From contig DASYQR010000162.1 of assembly GCA_036005325.1 (NCBI GenBank), forward strand, positions 1 through 12,531: a stretch of DNA of 12,531 nucleotides. Direction: 5' to 3'. Both the position numbers and the translations under genes were made by a program. The notes beneath the pieces were generated by a model. The model was not told the origin of the DNA. It made no database searches and saw nothing but the letters and a program-made list of their open reading frames with translations. The stretch comes from SCTG01 sp036005325 (GTDB taxonomy: Bacteria; Nitrospirota; Nitrospiria; Nitrospirales; NS-4). Shown here piece after piece: positions 5,164-12,531 of this stretch (position 1 is its first letter; each line of letters opens with the position of its first letter).

Positions 5164-5203
5164 CTTTGTCCTATGTTAAGAGTTAAGCCGACAGAAGAGG
5201 GCC

Positions 5204-5219
5204 AAAGGGGATAGGCACC
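5204..5219 (+). repeat. Half-copy of the REP-like palindrome
   Basis: AAAGGGGATAGGCACC (5204-5219) matches 14 of 16 bases of AAAGGGGACAGGCATC, which is the minus strand of the palindrome at 4658-4643. The complementary half is missing. It lies in the 102-base spacer upstream of the PilZ gene, so the PilZ gene has related sequence in inverted orientation on both sides. With only 16 bases, a chance match cannot be excluded. Confidence 0.4.
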
Positions 5220-5265
5220 ACTCGGAAATGGAGAATGAGCACAGCCATCTAACCGGCTCTCTATC

Positions 5266-6909
5266 CTAATGCTTTTCCAGAGAGCTAATGAGGGGAATCT
5301 CGCGTGACCTGTCCGCTTCACTTTGGATTCTGAGGCGTTCGGCCCTCGATTCATTCATCACATGTTCGAGCAGAGCGTCACTCACCTGCGTCAGCTCGGC
5401 CGCCGTATCCTTCAGCGCGCCGTGTTCAACGGCGCGCGACAGCTCTTCAGCCTTCGTCGCCCCCTGCTTCTTCCCAAGGAACGGCTTGAGAATGAGGTAC
5501 ACGACGTCACGCACCGGCATGTAGCGGAGAAAGCGGCGCAACAGACGAAAGGTTTGAATCGGGTAATGCGTCAGCTTATACAGAAACAGCCGCCGCAGGC
5601 CGGCACGACGCTCCGAGGTGATCATCTCGCCGGAGAGGCAGGTGGGATCGATCTCCGAACATTTGAAGTACTTGTACCAGTCGCTCCGCTCATTCACCAA
5701 TCCCCGCTTCACGTATTCCTGCCAGAGCGGCGTGCCGCGGTAGACACACAGCCGGTTAAACCCGAAGGTGTCCAGACGGAGCGTGGACGCAAACCTGAAG
5801 GTGGCGCGCATGTCCTCAGCGGTCTCGTCCGGATTCCCGACGACAAAAAACCCGTGCACAATATCAATCCCTGCTTGCTTGGCGTTCGTGACCGCGGTCT
5901 CGACCTCCGCCAGTGTCTGCTCCTTTTTTAATCGATCCAGCACTTTCTGGCTGCCGCTCTCGATGCCGAACATCACTGTCCGGCAATGGGCCTTGGCCAT
6001 GGCGGGGAACAAATGCTGCGCCACCGAGTCTACCCGCCCCTCGCAGCTCCAGTGGATCGTGATCCCCCTATCGTTGATACCTTTGCAGATCGCTGCGATC
6101 CGTTTGGGCTGAAGAAGAAAGTGATCATCGACGAAGGCCACCGCGCCGTAGCCGAGCTGCTGGAGGTGAGTGAACTCATCCACAACGTGCTGCGGACTGC
6201 GGGAGCGCCACTTCCCCTCATTGAAGATCGGGATGTCACAGAACACGCAGGGCCAGGGGCAACCGCGTGAGGTCTGCATGCTCGTGAAGCGCTCCATGGA
6301 CAAGACCGCAGGCACATCGAGGGGCATCGATTCGACAAAGTCCAACGGCAGACTGTCGCGATCCGGGAACGGCCACTGATCGAGATTGCGCTCCATCGTG
6401 CGGTTAGGGTTGTGCATGACGTGGCCGTCCTTCGCCCAGGTCAGCCCTCCGACCTCCGCCGGATCGTCCAGATGCTCCACCAGATCGAGAATGAGCTGTT
6501 CGCCATCACCACGGCAGACAAAATCCACTTCAGGGCACTGGAGTTTGATCAGTTGGGCGTTGAGTGTCGCGAACACACCACCAAACGCCAGACGCACGTG
6601 TGTATCCGCGACGCGGATCTGCCGGGCGAGAATCTTCGCATGGGGATAACTGGTGGTACTCAAGAAACTGAGCCCCACGAGAACCGGTTGGAGTCTGTGT
6701 ATCTCTTCGATGATGACTTCGTTGGGCGTTTCCGGATTCGCTTGGTCGAACATAAAGCACTCGTGCCCTGCACGCTTGAGCACAGCTGAGAGCGACATGA
6801 TGCCGATGGGAGGGAATCCCATCACTCGAATATTCCCATTGGTCGCACGGGTCGCCGCCGGAATCGCGTAAAATTGAGGGTCGCGGACGTGAATCAAGAA
6901 GATACGCAT
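5266..6909 (-). CDS. B12-binding-type radical SAM enzyme (class B-like), substrate unknown
   Basis: The product is 547 aa from ATG 6909. The N-terminal part (about 1-150) has the Rossmann-like cobalamin-binding fold of class B enzymes: 'GFPPIGIMSLSAVLKRAGHECFMFD', 'VLVGLSFLSTT' and 'LAFGGVFATL'. The B12-dependent-mutase motif DxHxxG is not seen, as is usual in this group. The radical SAM core follows with C217-x3-C221-x2-C224 (SRGCPWPCVFCDIP), which holds the [4Fe-4S] cluster. Later segments 'VMFGIESGSQKVLDRL' and 'GFFVVGNPDET' match the family. The C-terminal 100 residues are basic, then charged helical. The start is fixed by GGAG six bases before ATG; a TTG at 6921 is less likely. Relatives methylate unreactive carbons or remodel hopanoids and pigments. 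It begins 55 bases after leuA and may be read from that operon. Confidence 0.87.
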   Translation of the reverse strand: MRIFLIHVRDPQFYAIPAATRATNGNIRVMGFPPIGIMSLSAVLKRAGHECFMFDQANPETPNEVIIEEIHRLQPVLVGLSFLSTTSYPHAKILARQIRVADTHVRLAFGGVFATLNAQLIKLQCPEVDFVCRGDGEQLILDLVEHLDDPAEVGGLTWAKDGHVMHNPNRTMERNLDQWPFPDRDSLPLDFVESMPLDVPAVLSMERFTSMQTSRGCPWPCVFCDIPIFNEGKWRSRSPQHVVDEFTHLQQLGYGAVAFVDDHFLLQPKRIAAICKGINDRGITIHWSCEGRVDSVAQHLFPAMAKAHCRTVMFGIESGSQKVLDRLKKEQTLAEVETAVTNAKQAGIDIVHGFFVVGNPDETAEDMRATFRFASTLRLDTFGFNRLCVYRGTPLWQEYVKRGLVNERSDWYKYFKCSEIDPTCLSGEMITSERRAGLRRLFLYKLTHYPIQTFRLLRRFLRYMPVRDVVYLILKPFLGKKQGATKAEELSRAVEHGALKDTAAELTQVSDALLEHVMNESRAERLRIQSEADRSREIPLISSLEKH

Positions 6910-6964
6910 GAGAAGCTCCAATTCGGCGCTACAGTGTTAGGGGTATAAGGCCGAACCATTCTAA

Positions 6965-8509
6965 TCAGATGTAGTTGATCTTCGGAGTGTCGTCTTTGCG
7001 TGATTTCCAATACGCGAGCTTGTTGAGCGCGTTGAGGTAGGCCTTGGCGGAGGCGACGATGATATCGGTGTCGGCGCCGTGGCCGGTCACCGTCTTCGGC
7101 CCCTCCTCCACCTTTACCATCACCTCGCCCTGCGCGTCCGTGCCGCCCGTGATAGCCTTGACGACATAAGCGATCAGCGTGCTCTTGGTCTGAGTCATCT
7201 GCGCGATCGTGCGGTAGGCGGCGTCCACCGGGCCGTCGCCCTGGCCGGACTGCTTCACGAATTTTCCGTCCATCTCGAGCTCGATCTGCGCCGTGGGCGT
7301 CATGTCGGTCCCGCTCTCGACATGCAGGGCCTTGAGCTTGTAGGTCTCCGGGATGGTCTGAAGCTCTTCCGCGACGATGGCTTCCAGGTCTTCCTCGTAG
7401 ACTTCCTTCTTCTGGTCGGCCAGCCGCTTGAACCGCTCGAAGGCCTTGTTGAGCTCCTCGTCGGTCAGCTTGTAGCCGAGCTCCTCCAGCCGCTGCTTGA
7501 AGGCGTGCCGGCCGGACAGTTTCCCCATCACCAGCGTGCTCTTCCCCAGCCCGATGGACTCGGGCCGCATGATCTCGTACGTCGTCTTCTCCTTGAGCAG
7601 CCCGTCCTGGTGGATGCCCGAGGCATGCGCAAAGGCGTTGGCGCCGACAATGGCCTTGTTCGGCTGGACCACCATACCGGTGATATTACTCACCAGCCGG
7701 CTGGTCTTGACGATCTCCTCCGTCACAATCCGGGTGTCCGCGCCGTAAAAGTCCTTGCGCGTGCGGAGGCCCATCACGATCTCTTCTAACGACGCGTTAC
7801 CCGCCCGCTCCCCGATCCCGTTGATCGTGCACTCCACCTGGCCGGCGCCTTCCACGATAGCCGCCAGGGAATTGGCGACCGCCACACCGAGATCATTGTG
7901 GCAGTGGACGGAGATCACGGCTTGCTTGATGTTGGGCACATTCTCCCGGATCCCGCGGATCAGCCGGCCGAACTCCTGCGGCGTGCCATAGCCCACAGTG
8001 TCGGGAATGTTGACCGTCGAAGCTCCAGCCGCGATGACGGCCTCCAGCACCTCGTACAGGTACTTGGGGTCCGACCGGGTGGCGTCCATCGGCGAGAACT
8101 CCACGTCCTCCACGTAGCCGCGGGCGCGAGTGACCATCTCAACGGCGCGCTTGTGCGCCTCGTCACGCGTGAGCCGGAACTGGTGCTTCAGATGGATGTC
8201 CGACGTCGAAATGAAGGTATGGATGCGGACCTTGGGCGCGCCTTTCAACGCCTCCCAGGCCCGGTCCACGTCCTCGGGTCGCGCGCGAGCCAGGCTGCAG
8301 ATGGTGGGCCCTTCCACTTCGTGCGCGATCCGGCGCACGGCTTCGAAGTCGCCCGGCGAGCTGTAGGCGAACCCCGCCTCGATGATGTCCACGCCGAGAC
8401 GCGCGAGCTGCTTGGCCACCATCAGCTTTTCGTCGAGGTTCATCGCCGCGCCGGGAGACTGCTCACCGTCCCGGAGCGTCGTATCGAATATGCTGATCAG
8501 CCGACTCAT
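6965..8509 (-). CDS. leuA: 2-isopropylmalate synthase
   Basis: LeuA condenses acetyl-CoA with 2-ketoisovalerate to 2-isopropylmalate, the first committed step of leucine synthesis, in the cytosol. The 514-aa length is normal. The DRE-TIM barrel starts with FDTTLRDGEQSPG (8-20; catalytic R13, metal ligand D9). The metal-binding HCHND lies at 202-206 and GIGERAGN at 231-238. The C-terminal regulatory domain (about 390-505) should bind leucine for feedback inhibition; it includes VESGTDMTPTAQIELEMDG and QGDGPVDAAYR. ATG 8509 follows the pssA stop by one base (TAA-A-ATG), so translation is almost certainly coupled. The GGAAAAAATAAA before it is only a weak ribosome site. Homocitrate and citramalate synthases are related, but the motif set and the ilv neighbourhood support LeuA. 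Confidence 0.96.
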   Translation of the reverse strand: MSRLISIFDTTLRDGEQSPGAAMNLDEKLMVAKQLARLGVDIIEAGFAYSSPGDFEAVRRIAHEVEGPTICSLARARPEDVDRAWEALKGAPKVRIHTFISTSDIHLKHQFRLTRDEAHKRAVEMVTRARGYVEDVEFSPMDATRSDPKYLYEVLEAVIAAGASTVNIPDTVGYGTPQEFGRLIRGIRENVPNIKQAVISVHCHNDLGVAVANSLAAIVEGAGQVECTINGIGERAGNASLEEIVMGLRTRKDFYGADTRIVTEEIVKTSRLVSNITGMVVQPNKAIVGANAFAHASGIHQDGLLKEKTTYEIMRPESIGLGKSTLVMGKLSGRHAFKQRLEELGYKLTDEELNKAFERFKRLADQKKEVYEEDLEAIVAEELQTIPETYKLKALHVESGTDMTPTAQIELEMDGKFVKQSGQGDGPVDAAYRTIAQMTQTKSTLIAYVVKAITGGTDAQGEVMVKVEEGPKTVTGHGADTDIIVASAKAYLNALNKLAYWKSRKDDTPKINYI

Positions 8510-8510
8510 T

Positions 8511-9293
8511 TTATTTTTTCCAATCTACAGGCATTCTTTCCGGCTCACCGCCGCGCCGGACGGCGCGTCGCACCAGGCCGAACGCCAGCATCACCACGCC
8601 GGATAAGGCATAGCCGGCGAACAAGGCAAACAGCGCGATCTGAGGGGCCGCCGCGATCAGCATGATCACCAACACGCCCCAGACCAAGTACATGAAGCCT
8701 TCCCCGGCCAGGAATTTCACCCCCTTGAACTTCGTGTACCGGACCGTGCTGACCATCAAAAAGGCCAGGGCGAGCGTCACAATCAGGGTGAGCACCGGCT
8801 TCACCTCCTTGCCCACCCTGAGAATGTGGTGGTCCAGAAGCATGAGCGATGCCAGGACGCCGGCTGCCGCCGGGATCGGCAGTCCCATGAAATAGCGGTT
8901 GTCCGTCGTGCCCGTCAGGACATTGTACCGGGCCAGCCGGAGCGCGCCGCAGCCCACGAACGCGAAGATCATGGCGAGTCCCAGCAAGCCGTATTCATTC
9001 AGCGCCCAGGAATAGATCAGCACGCCCGGCGCGACGCCGAACGACACCAAATCCGCCAGGGAATCGTATTCGATACCGAACTGGCTGGTGGTTTTGGTCC
9101 ACCGGGCGGACTGGCCGTCCAGTACGTCGAAGATCAGCGCCACCAGGATGGCGATGGCGGCCTTCACGTAATTGGCGCCGAAGACAGCCATGATCGCATA
9201 GAGGCCGCAAAACAAGTTCCCCGTCGTGAGCAGATTCGGCACGACGTAGATGACCTGCCGGCGACGCTCCCGCAGCGATGTTCTCATTCTCAT
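8511..9293 (-). CDS. pssA: CDP-diacylglycerol-serine O-phosphatidyltransferase
   Basis: PssA joins CDP-diacylglycerol and L-serine to phosphatidylserine, releasing CMP, in the inner membrane. The CDP-alcohol phosphatidyltransferase signature DGx2ARx8Gx3Dx3D is complete at residues 59-81 (D59, G60, A63, R64, G73, D77, D81) and coordinates the metal and CDP group. Several hydrophobic helices follow, and the N-terminus is basic (MRMRTSLRERRRQ). At 260 aa it matches the membrane-bound, Bacillus-like type and not the E. coli enzyme. The ATG overlaps the psd stop as ATGA, and AGGAG stands seven bases upstream. Its product is the substrate of Psd, encoded by the gene immediately upstream. Confidence 0.94.
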   Translation of the reverse strand: MRMRTSLRERRRQVIYVVPNLLTTGNLFCGLYAIMAVFGANYVKAAIAILVALIFDVLDGQSARWTKTTSQFGIEYDSLADLVSFGVAPGVLIYSWALNEYGLLGLAMIFAFVGCGALRLARYNVLTGTTDNRYFMGLPIPAAAGVLASLMLLDHHILRVGKEVKPVLTLIVTLALAFLMVSTVRYTKFKGVKFLAGEGFMYLVWGVLVIMLIAAAPQIALFALFAGYALSGVVMLAFGLVRRAVRRGGEPERMPVDWKK

Positions 9294-9940
9294 GACAGCA
9301 CTCCTATGACCGACTCCCCCCCCACGACCCGGTCTCCGGTTTTCACCCGTAGCGCGGTCCCGATCGGCACGTACAGATCCATGCGCGATCCGAACCGGAT
9401 CAACCCGTACCGCTCACCCCGGGCCACCTGCTCCCCTTCGGACAACCAGCAGACGATGCGCCGTGCCACATACCCGGCGACCTGTACACATAGTATACGG
9501 CGTCCGGCCTCCGTTTCGAAGAGCACCGCCGTCTGCTCGTTTTCCAGCGTCGCCTCCGGCCGGTTCGCCATTCGGAACTTGCCGGGAGTGTACGCGACGG
9601 TCTGCACCAGTCCCGCGCAGGGCGTGCGGTTGATGTGCACGTTCAGCGGACTCAGGAAGATGCTGACCCGCGCCGCCCGTTCCTTGAGAAAGCGGGGCTC
9701 CTCTTCCTCCACCACCGCCAGCACGCGGCCGTCGCCAGGCGACACGATCAGGTTGGGTCCGCCCGGCACCCGGCGGAGAGGATTGCGAAAGAACCACCCG
9801 ATGAAGAGCGTTGCAGTGCCGAACAGCACGCTGGCGACCATCCAGCCGAGGGTCCAGGCGACAACTGTGGGAATCGCAGCGGCGGCCAGGAAGGGTACGC
9901 CCTCCCGGGCGATCGGCCAGCCCCGCGCTCGGTCAGCCAT
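9290..9940 (-). CDS. psd: Phosphatidylserine decarboxylase proenzyme (short, PSD-A type)
   Basis: Psd removes CO2 from phosphatidylserine to give phosphatidylethanolamine at the inner membrane. The 216-aa length fits the short bacterial/archaetidylserine-like class. An N-terminal hydrophobic region (about 17-51) anchors the protein, followed by SPGDGRVL (67-74, with D70), 'FLSPLNVHINRTP' (95-107, H102) and 'IRFGSRMDLY' (181-190). Self-cleavage is expected between G184 and S185, with S185 becoming the N-terminal pyruvoyl group of the alpha chain. The ATG starts three bases after the ilvC stop and overlaps pssA at its own end. There is no strong Shine-Dalgarno sequence, which fits coupling to ilvC. 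Confidence 0.94.
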   Translation of the reverse strand: MADRARGWPIAREGVPFLAAAAIPTVVAWTLGWMVASVLFGTATLFIGWFFRNPLRRVPGGPNLIVSPGDGRVLAVVEEEEPRFLKERAARVSIFLSPLNVHINRTPCAGLVQTVAYTPGKFRMANRPEATLENEQTAVLFETEAGRRILCVQVAGYVARRIVCWLSEGEQVARGERYGLIRFGSRMDLYVPIGTALRVKTGDRVVGGESVIGVLS

Positions 9941-9943
9941 CGC

Positions 9944-10960
9944 TCAGTTCTTGGTCTTGTCGACCAGCTGATCTTTTTTAAGCCAGGGCATCATGGCACG
10001 TAGACGGGCTCCGACCTCCTCGATCGGATGCTGCTCGCCGCGCTTGAGCAGAGCGTTGTATTGCGGTCGATTGGCCTGGCACTCGAGGATCCATTCCTTG
10101 GCGAAACGCCCGCTCTGGATCTCCTCGAGGATGCGTTTCATCTCTTTTCTAGTCTCGTCGGTGATGATGCGCGGCCCGCGGGTCACGTCGCCGTATTTGG
10201 CCGTCGTGCTGATCGAATACCGCATGTTGGCGATGCCGCCCTGGTAGATCAGGTCCACGATCAGTTTCACCTCATGGAGGCATTCAAAGTACGCCATCTC
10301 CGGCGAATAGCCCGCCTCGATCAGCGTTTCGTAGCCTGCCTGGATCAGCGCGGTGAGCCCGCCACACAGCACCACCTGCTCGCCGAAGAGGTCGGTCTCC
10401 GTCTCTTCGCGGAAGTTCGTCTCGATGATGCCGGCGCGGCCGCCGCCGATGGCGGAGCCGTAGGCCAGACCGATCTGCTTGGTGTCGCCGGAGGGGTCCT
10501 GATGCACGGCCAGCAGGCAGGGCACACCGCTTCCCTTCGTGTATTCCGAGCGGACGAGATGTCCCGGGCCCTTGGGCGCGACCATGAATACGTTGATCGT
10601 GGGCGGCGGGACGATCTGACCGAAATGGATGTTGAACCCGTGGCCGAAGGCCAGATAAGTGTTCTTCTTCATGTTCGGGCCGATCTCGGCGCGATAGATT
10701 CCCGCCTGCATTTCATCCGGCGCCAGGATCATGACCACGTCCGCCCGCTTCGCGGCGTCCGCCACCGGCATGACTTTCAGCCCTGCCCGCTCGGCCTTCT
10801 GCCAGGACGCGCCTTCCCGCAAGCCGACGAGCACGTCCATGCCGCTCTCCTTGAGATTGAGCGCATGCGCGTGGCCCTGGCTGCCGAATCCGATGATCGC
10901 GATCGTCTTGCCCTTCAATACCTTGAGATCGGCGTCTTTATCGTAATAGATCTTCAACAT
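9944..10960 (-). CDS. ilvC: Ketol-acid reductoisomerase (class I)
   Basis: IlvC converts acetolactate or acetohydroxybutyrate to the dihydroxy acids of valine and isoleucine synthesis, using a reduced nicotinamide cofactor and Mg2+. At 338 aa it is the short class I form. The Rossmann motif is GFGSQG (24-29) in AIIGFGSQGHAHALNLK. Conserved parts of the metal site include FGEQVVLCGG, the Glu of FECLHEVKLIVDL and SISTTAKYGD. The cofactor-specificity loop reads GLREGASWQKAERAG, which appears one residue shorter than the Geobacter-type GLRKGSxS-x sequences I recall. GAAGGGAA precedes ATG 10960, and the gene lies 13 bases after the ilvN stop. Confidence 0.96.
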   Translation of the reverse strand: MLKIYYDKDADLKVLKGKTIAIIGFGSQGHAHALNLKESGMDVLVGLREGASWQKAERAGLKVMPVADAAKRADVVMILAPDEMQAGIYRAEIGPNMKKNTYLAFGHGFNIHFGQIVPPPTINVFMVAPKGPGHLVRSEYTKGSGVPCLLAVHQDPSGDTKQIGLAYGSAIGGGRAGIIETNFREETETDLFGEQVVLCGGLTALIQAGYETLIEAGYSPEMAYFECLHEVKLIVDLIYQGGIANMRYSISTTAKYGDVTRGPRIITDETRKEMKRILEEIQSGRFAKEWILECQANRPQYNALLKRGEQHPIEEVGARLRAMMPWLKKDQLVDKTKN

Positions 10961-10973
10961 GATCGGTTCCCTT

Positions 10974-11498
10974 CTACTTTTCTTCTTTCAGGATGCGCTT
11001 GGGTTGCGCGGCGGCCGCCCGGAACTGCTCGCGCGCGATCGCAACCCGTCCCGTGCGGACCACTTCCTTGATGCCCAGCGGCTGGAGCAGATTGATGGCT
11101 GCCTCGACTTTCTTGACGTCTCCCGTGACTTCGATCGTGTAGGTGGTCTGCGTGGAATCCACCACCTTCCCCCGGAAGATGTCGGCGATCCGGAGCGCTT
11201 CGGCCCGGTCCTCCTGTCGCGTATGGATCTTGATCAGCGCCGTTTCCCGCTCAACAAATTCGGTCTCGTTCAGGTCCACTACCTTGATGATGTCGATGAC
11301 CTTGTTGAGCTGCTTCACGATCTGCTCGATGATCCGGTCGTCGCCCTTCGTCACGATCGTCATCATCGACATGGACGGGTCCAGCGTCGGGGCTACCGAC
11401 AGGGTCTCGATGTTGTAACCGCGGCCGCTGAATAGGTTGGCCACGCGCGACAGCACGCCGAACTTGTTCTCCACCAGCACTGAGATGATGTGCTCCAC
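10974..11498 (-). CDS. ilvN: Acetolactate synthase small (regulatory) subunit
   Basis: This subunit binds the catalytic IlvB chain, raises its activity and confers valine feedback inhibition. The 174 aa begin with an ACT domain (about 4-75): 'ISVLVENKFGVLSRVANLFSGRGYNIETLSV' is the classic ALS small-subunit signature. The C-terminal ALS_ss_C domain covers about 85-160 (ETALIKIHTR through VVRTGRVAI). The start codon is GTG at 11498, chosen because AAGGAG stands five bases upstream and the conserved N-terminus begins there. It lies 88 bases after ilvB. The name ilvH is used for the same family in many genomes. Confidence 0.95.
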   Translation of the reverse strand: MEHIISVLVENKFGVLSRVANLFSGRGYNIETLSVAPTLDPSMSMMTIVTKGDDRIIEQIVKQLNKVIDIIKVVDLNETEFVERETALIKIHTRQEDRAEALRIADIFRGKVVDSTQTTYTIEVTGDVKKVEAAINLLQPLGIKEVVRTGRVAIAREQFRAAAAQPKRILKEEK

Positions 11499-11503
11499 AG
11501 CAG

Positions 11504-11509
11504 CTCCTT
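11504..11509 (-). promoter_or_regulatory. Ribosome-binding site supporting the GTG start of ilvN
   Basis: The minus strand reads AAGGAG, five bases, then GTG. The good match and spacing explain use of a GTG start at 11498 in the absence of an ATG at the conserved N-terminus. Confidence 0.7.
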
Positions 11510-11586
11510 CTCACCCGCCCGCCCCGGGCCGATCGACCCAGTGCACGATAAGAGCAATGGGTGCCCCGACGCGTCCCTTTCCCGTG

Positions 11587-12531
11587 TTACGCAGTCAGAA
11601 CCGTATCTTTATCTTCGCCGGCCACCTTAGACGCCGGCTTCTCTCCGCGCTTCATCTCCGGCGGGTCCTCCAGGATCATCTCGTGGTTGGCACCGCCGGC
11701 CGGGATCATCGGGTAGCAATTCTCGTAGGCGTCCACTTCGATGTCCACAAGGACCGGCTTGTCGGTCTTCAGCGACTCCTTGATCACGTCATCCACTTCG
11801 GAGGCCTTGGTGGCCCGGAGCCCCACCGCGTTGAAGGCCTCGGCCATCTTCACGAAATCCGGCACGGTATCCAGGTAGGAGGAGGCGTAGCGTCCCTCAT
11901 AGAACAGATCCTGCCACTGGCGCACCATGCCGTGGAAATGGTTGTTCAAGATGAAGGTCTTGACCGGCAGGCGCGAGACCATGGCGGTCGCCATCTCCTG
12001 CATGTTCATCTGCACGCTGCCGTCCCCCGCGATGCAGAGCACCAACTGATCGCGGAACGCCGCCTGCGCGCCCAAAGCTGCGGGAAGCCCAAAGCCCATC
12101 GTGCCCAAACCACCGGAGGTCAACCACCGCCGGGGCCTATTCAACATGAAGTACTGCGCGGCCCACATCTGGTGTTGGCCGACGTCGGTGGCGACGATTG
12201 GGTCCCGTTCTCTGGTGAGGCGGCAGAGCCGATCGATGACGTATTGCGGCTTGATCAGGGCGTCGGCAGGCTGGGTGTAGGCCAGCGGGTGCTTGGTCCT
12301 CCACTCGTCGATCTGGTTGGCCCACGGCTTTCGCTGCTCGACGGCGTTGCCGTTGGGCGTCGCCCGCAACATCGCGTTCAGTTCCCGCAGGACCGTTTTG
12401 ACGTCCCCGACGATCGGGATGTCCACGTGCACGTTCTTGCGAATCGAGGTGGGGTCGATGTCGATATGGATGACTTTGGCCTCGGGGCAAAACTCGGTGA
12501 CCTTGCCGGTCACGCGATCATCGAAGCGGGA
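11587..12531 (-). CDS. ilvB: Acetolactate synthase large (catalytic) subunit, C-terminal part (cut by window edge)
   Basis: This is the TPP-dependent enzyme that joins two pyruvates, or pyruvate and 2-ketobutyrate, and the first common enzyme of valine, leucine and isoleucine synthesis. Only the last 314 residues are inside the window. The frame is open to 12531, and the visible start reads SRFDDRVTGK, the end of the first domain. The middle domain continues with VIHIDIDPTSIRKN. The TPP/Mg2+ motif is in 'CIAGDGSVQMNMQEMATA', with the Asn pair of FILNNHFHGMVRQW about 26 residues later. 'GGLGTMGFGLPAALGAQ' precedes it, as expected. The tail (GEKPASKVAGEDKDTVLTA) is a hydrophilic extension past the usual end. 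It is the first visible gene of the ilvB-ilvN-ilvC-psd-pssA-leuA row. Its promoter and any leader attenuator lie outside. Confidence 0.95.
   Translation of the reverse strand, partial: SRFDDRVTGKVTEFCPEAKVIHIDIDPTSIRKNVHVDIPIVGDVKTVLRELNAMLRATPNGNAVEQRKPWANQIDEWRTKHPLAYTQPADALIKPQYVIDRLCRLTRERDPIVATDVGQHQMWAAQYFMLNRPRRWLTSGGLGTMGFGLPAALGAQAAFRDQLVLCIAGDGSVQMNMQEMATAMVSRLPVKTFILNNHFHGMVRQWQDLFYEGRYASSYLDTVPDFVKMAEAFNAVGLRATKASEVDDVIKESLKTDKPVLVDIEVDAYENCYPMIPAGGANHEMILEDPPEMKRGEKPASKVAGEDKDTVLTA

Noticed and set aside
6910..6964. leuA-radical SAM spacer examined for a terminator
   Set aside because: No stem followed by a T-run on the minus strand was found, so read-through from leuA remains possible and no terminator is called.
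8826..9971. Long 381-codon open frame on the + strand
   Set aside because: It lies antisense to psd and pssA, which have clear motifs. The translation is Arg/Ser/Pro/His-rich without family motifs, typical of a GC-rich shadow frame.
10028..11071. 347-codon open frame on the + strand
   Set aside because: It is antisense to ilvC and the end of ilvN and has no recognisable domain; it reflects GC bias at the third codon position.
11499..11586. ilvB-ilvN spacer examined for an attenuator or riboswitch
   Set aside because: The 88 bases hold no leader peptide rich in Leu/Val/Ile, no strong paired hairpins and no T-run; only the ilvN ribosome site is evident.

Overview
The window reads as high-GC bacterial chromosome. 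Most genes count at roughly 60-63% G+C, with a few islands near 47%. Gene content and order best fit a Nitrospira-like member of Nitrospirota: ilvB-ilvN-ilvC-psd-pssA-leuA run together, and small CxxC zinc-ribbon proteins surround a cupredoxin. The same amino-acid/phospholipid gene order also occurs in Desulfobacterota such as Geobacter, so the assignment is an inference. No rRNA, tRNA, CRISPR array, integrase or intact insertion sequence is visible.

Left part, + strand (1-2077). The tail of a degenerate response-regulator receiver domain overlaps a YgfZ/GcvT-like folate-binding protein by ATGA. An MNT nucleotidyltransferase and a HEPN protein follow with little spacing or overlap, forming a two-gene module of the MNT/HEPN toxin-antitoxin type. 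A 55-bp double-hairpin repeat (2095-2149) lies behind them.

Middle part (2185-4658). A minus-strand row of small genes runs right to left: a 57-aa zinc ribbon, an exported cupredoxin, a 58-aa zinc ribbon, a 58-aa highly charged protein and a SnoaL/NTF2-like protein. A low-GC stretch with a doubtful ORF (3843-4031) separates this row from two + strand genes: a two-helix membrane protein and a TFIIB-type zinc-ribbon protein. The latter ends in a REP-like palindrome.

Right part, minus strand (4669-12531). Transcription runs right to left from ilvB, which is cut by the window edge, through ilvN, ilvC, psd, pssA and leuA. Next come a cobalamin-binding-type radical SAM enzyme and a zinc-ribbon/PilZ protein of clearly lower GC. 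IlvBN makes acetolactate or acetohydroxybutyrate and IlvC reduces and isomerises it. LeuA diverts the valine precursor 2-ketoisovalerate to leucine. PssA and Psd make phosphatidylserine and then phosphatidylethanolamine. The very tight spacing in psd-pssA-leuA argues that branched-chain amino-acid and membrane-lipid synthesis are expressed together.

Most of the window is housekeeping. The less ordinary parts are the MNT/HEPN pair with a HEPN protein lacking an obvious catalytic motif, the run of small zinc-ribbon proteins around a cupredoxin, and a low-GC PilZ gene bracketed by related palindromic sequences. I see no convincing evidence for a wholly new multi-gene system.
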